Shown: positions 46,403-46,562 of the stretch, piece by piece
Numbering within the stretch: the first letter of the stretch is position 1
Layout of the letters: each line of letters starts with the position of its first letter
NCBI GenBank assembly: GCA_963558185.1
Contig: CAUWFE010000012.1
Span: 1 to 46,562 of the forward strand
Direction: 5' to 3'
Origin: UMGS1663 sp963558185
GTDB lineage: Bacteria; Bacillota; Clostridia; TANB77; CAG-508
Length of the DNA: 46,562 nt
The notes under the pieces: generated by a model
What the model was told of the DNA's origin: nothing
What the model saw: only the letters and a program-made list of their open reading frames with translations
Databases searched by the model: none
Made by a program: the position numbers and the translations under genes

Positions 46403-46562
46403 TTGCTTTATTGTCAAATTATTCTAACTTTTATAAGGTATATATCAAATATTTTGTTCATCTATACTTCTACATAATCTTCATAATATACTTGTATTTT
46501 TTTTATTAATTTATGTAACCCTTAGTGTTTATTTCTCCATACTTTACTAAAAATTACTTTTT

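Larger units (their letters stand above)
39390..46562. repeat. 7.2-kb gene-free AT-rich repeat region
   Basis: No credible gene is present on either strand. The DNA is extremely AT-rich and T-richer on the plus strand. It consists of diverged copies of a unit of about 1.8 kb, recognised by the block TTGCTTTATTGTCAAATTAT at 41695, 44615 and 46403 and a weaker form at 39891. Each unit holds in order this block, a block with ATTCCGTTATATTATATA, a block with GTCTTTTTGCATAATTTAAT, a block with TTATACGTAATTTACTAATT, and a palindrome near its end. The array continues past the window end. Its function is unknown. Confidence 0.85.

Noticed and set aside
39390..46562. CRISPR array or short tandem repeat
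   Set aside because: The repeats are about 1.8 kb long and diverged. There are no 25-40-base direct repeats with regular spacers and no cas genes nearby.

Overview
The window comes from the chromosome of an AT-rich, endospore-forming member of the Clostridia. Evidence for sporulation: an alpha/beta-type SASP, SleB with YpeB, SpoIIR, SpmA with SpmB, and two CotF-like coat proteins. Coding sequence is very low in G+C and Shine-Dalgarno sites are strong GGAGG or GGAAGG types. An uncultivated gut lineage is likely, but that is inference.

Layout. 115-6593 (minus strand): a cell-shape and division cluster reading DUF4321-like gene, radC, mreB, mreC, mreD, mrdA (PBP2), minC. 6837-9404: a MecA-like adaptor, an M23 peptidase and two small coat-type genes. 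9453-18250: pcrA, a ZIP metal transporter, an Mbeg1-like hydrolase, prfA and a YhaN/YhaO (SbcC/SbcD-like) pair. 18385-21282: a small operon with a VirD4/TraG-type coupling protein and two unknown genes. 21409-26383: a DnaJ-like chaperone, a Rieske-FAD oxidoreductase, ddl and murF. 26570-29014: a small Xre regulator, the SASP, ypeB and sleB. 29131-33801: tRNA-Arg(CCT), a TtcA-family enzyme, phosphoglucomutase, a UDPGP-family pyrophosphorylase and an unknown gene. 34012-37347 (plus strand): spoIIR, murA, walJ-like, rlmH. 37358-39333: a structured RNA candidate, a tiny membrane ORF, spmB/spmA and an AbrB-type regulator. 39390-46562: about 7.2 kb with no credible gene, made of diverged repeats of about 1.8 kb.

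Most striking observation. Four genes (mreB, the ZIP transporter, the coupling protein, the Rieske-FAD oxidoreductase) are each split by one +1 frameshift. In every case the break lies exactly at an in-frame CGG codon, and skipping its C so that GGA or GGT (Gly) is read restores the conserved protein. By manual scan of all other genes, CGG occurs about 30 times on the coding strand but never in frame. This suggests that CGG is an unassigned codon at which the ribosome shifts +1, or that a four-base decoder reads CGGN as Gly. Assembly or sequencing error is the main alternative.

Other points of interest are a leader motif repeated before mreD, mreB and the ZIP gene; two near-identical palindromes each made of two perfect, opposed DnaA boxes; a G-tract-containing structured RNA convergent with a tiny hydrophobic ORF; and, in the 7-kb repeat region, palindromes whose arms co-vary between units.
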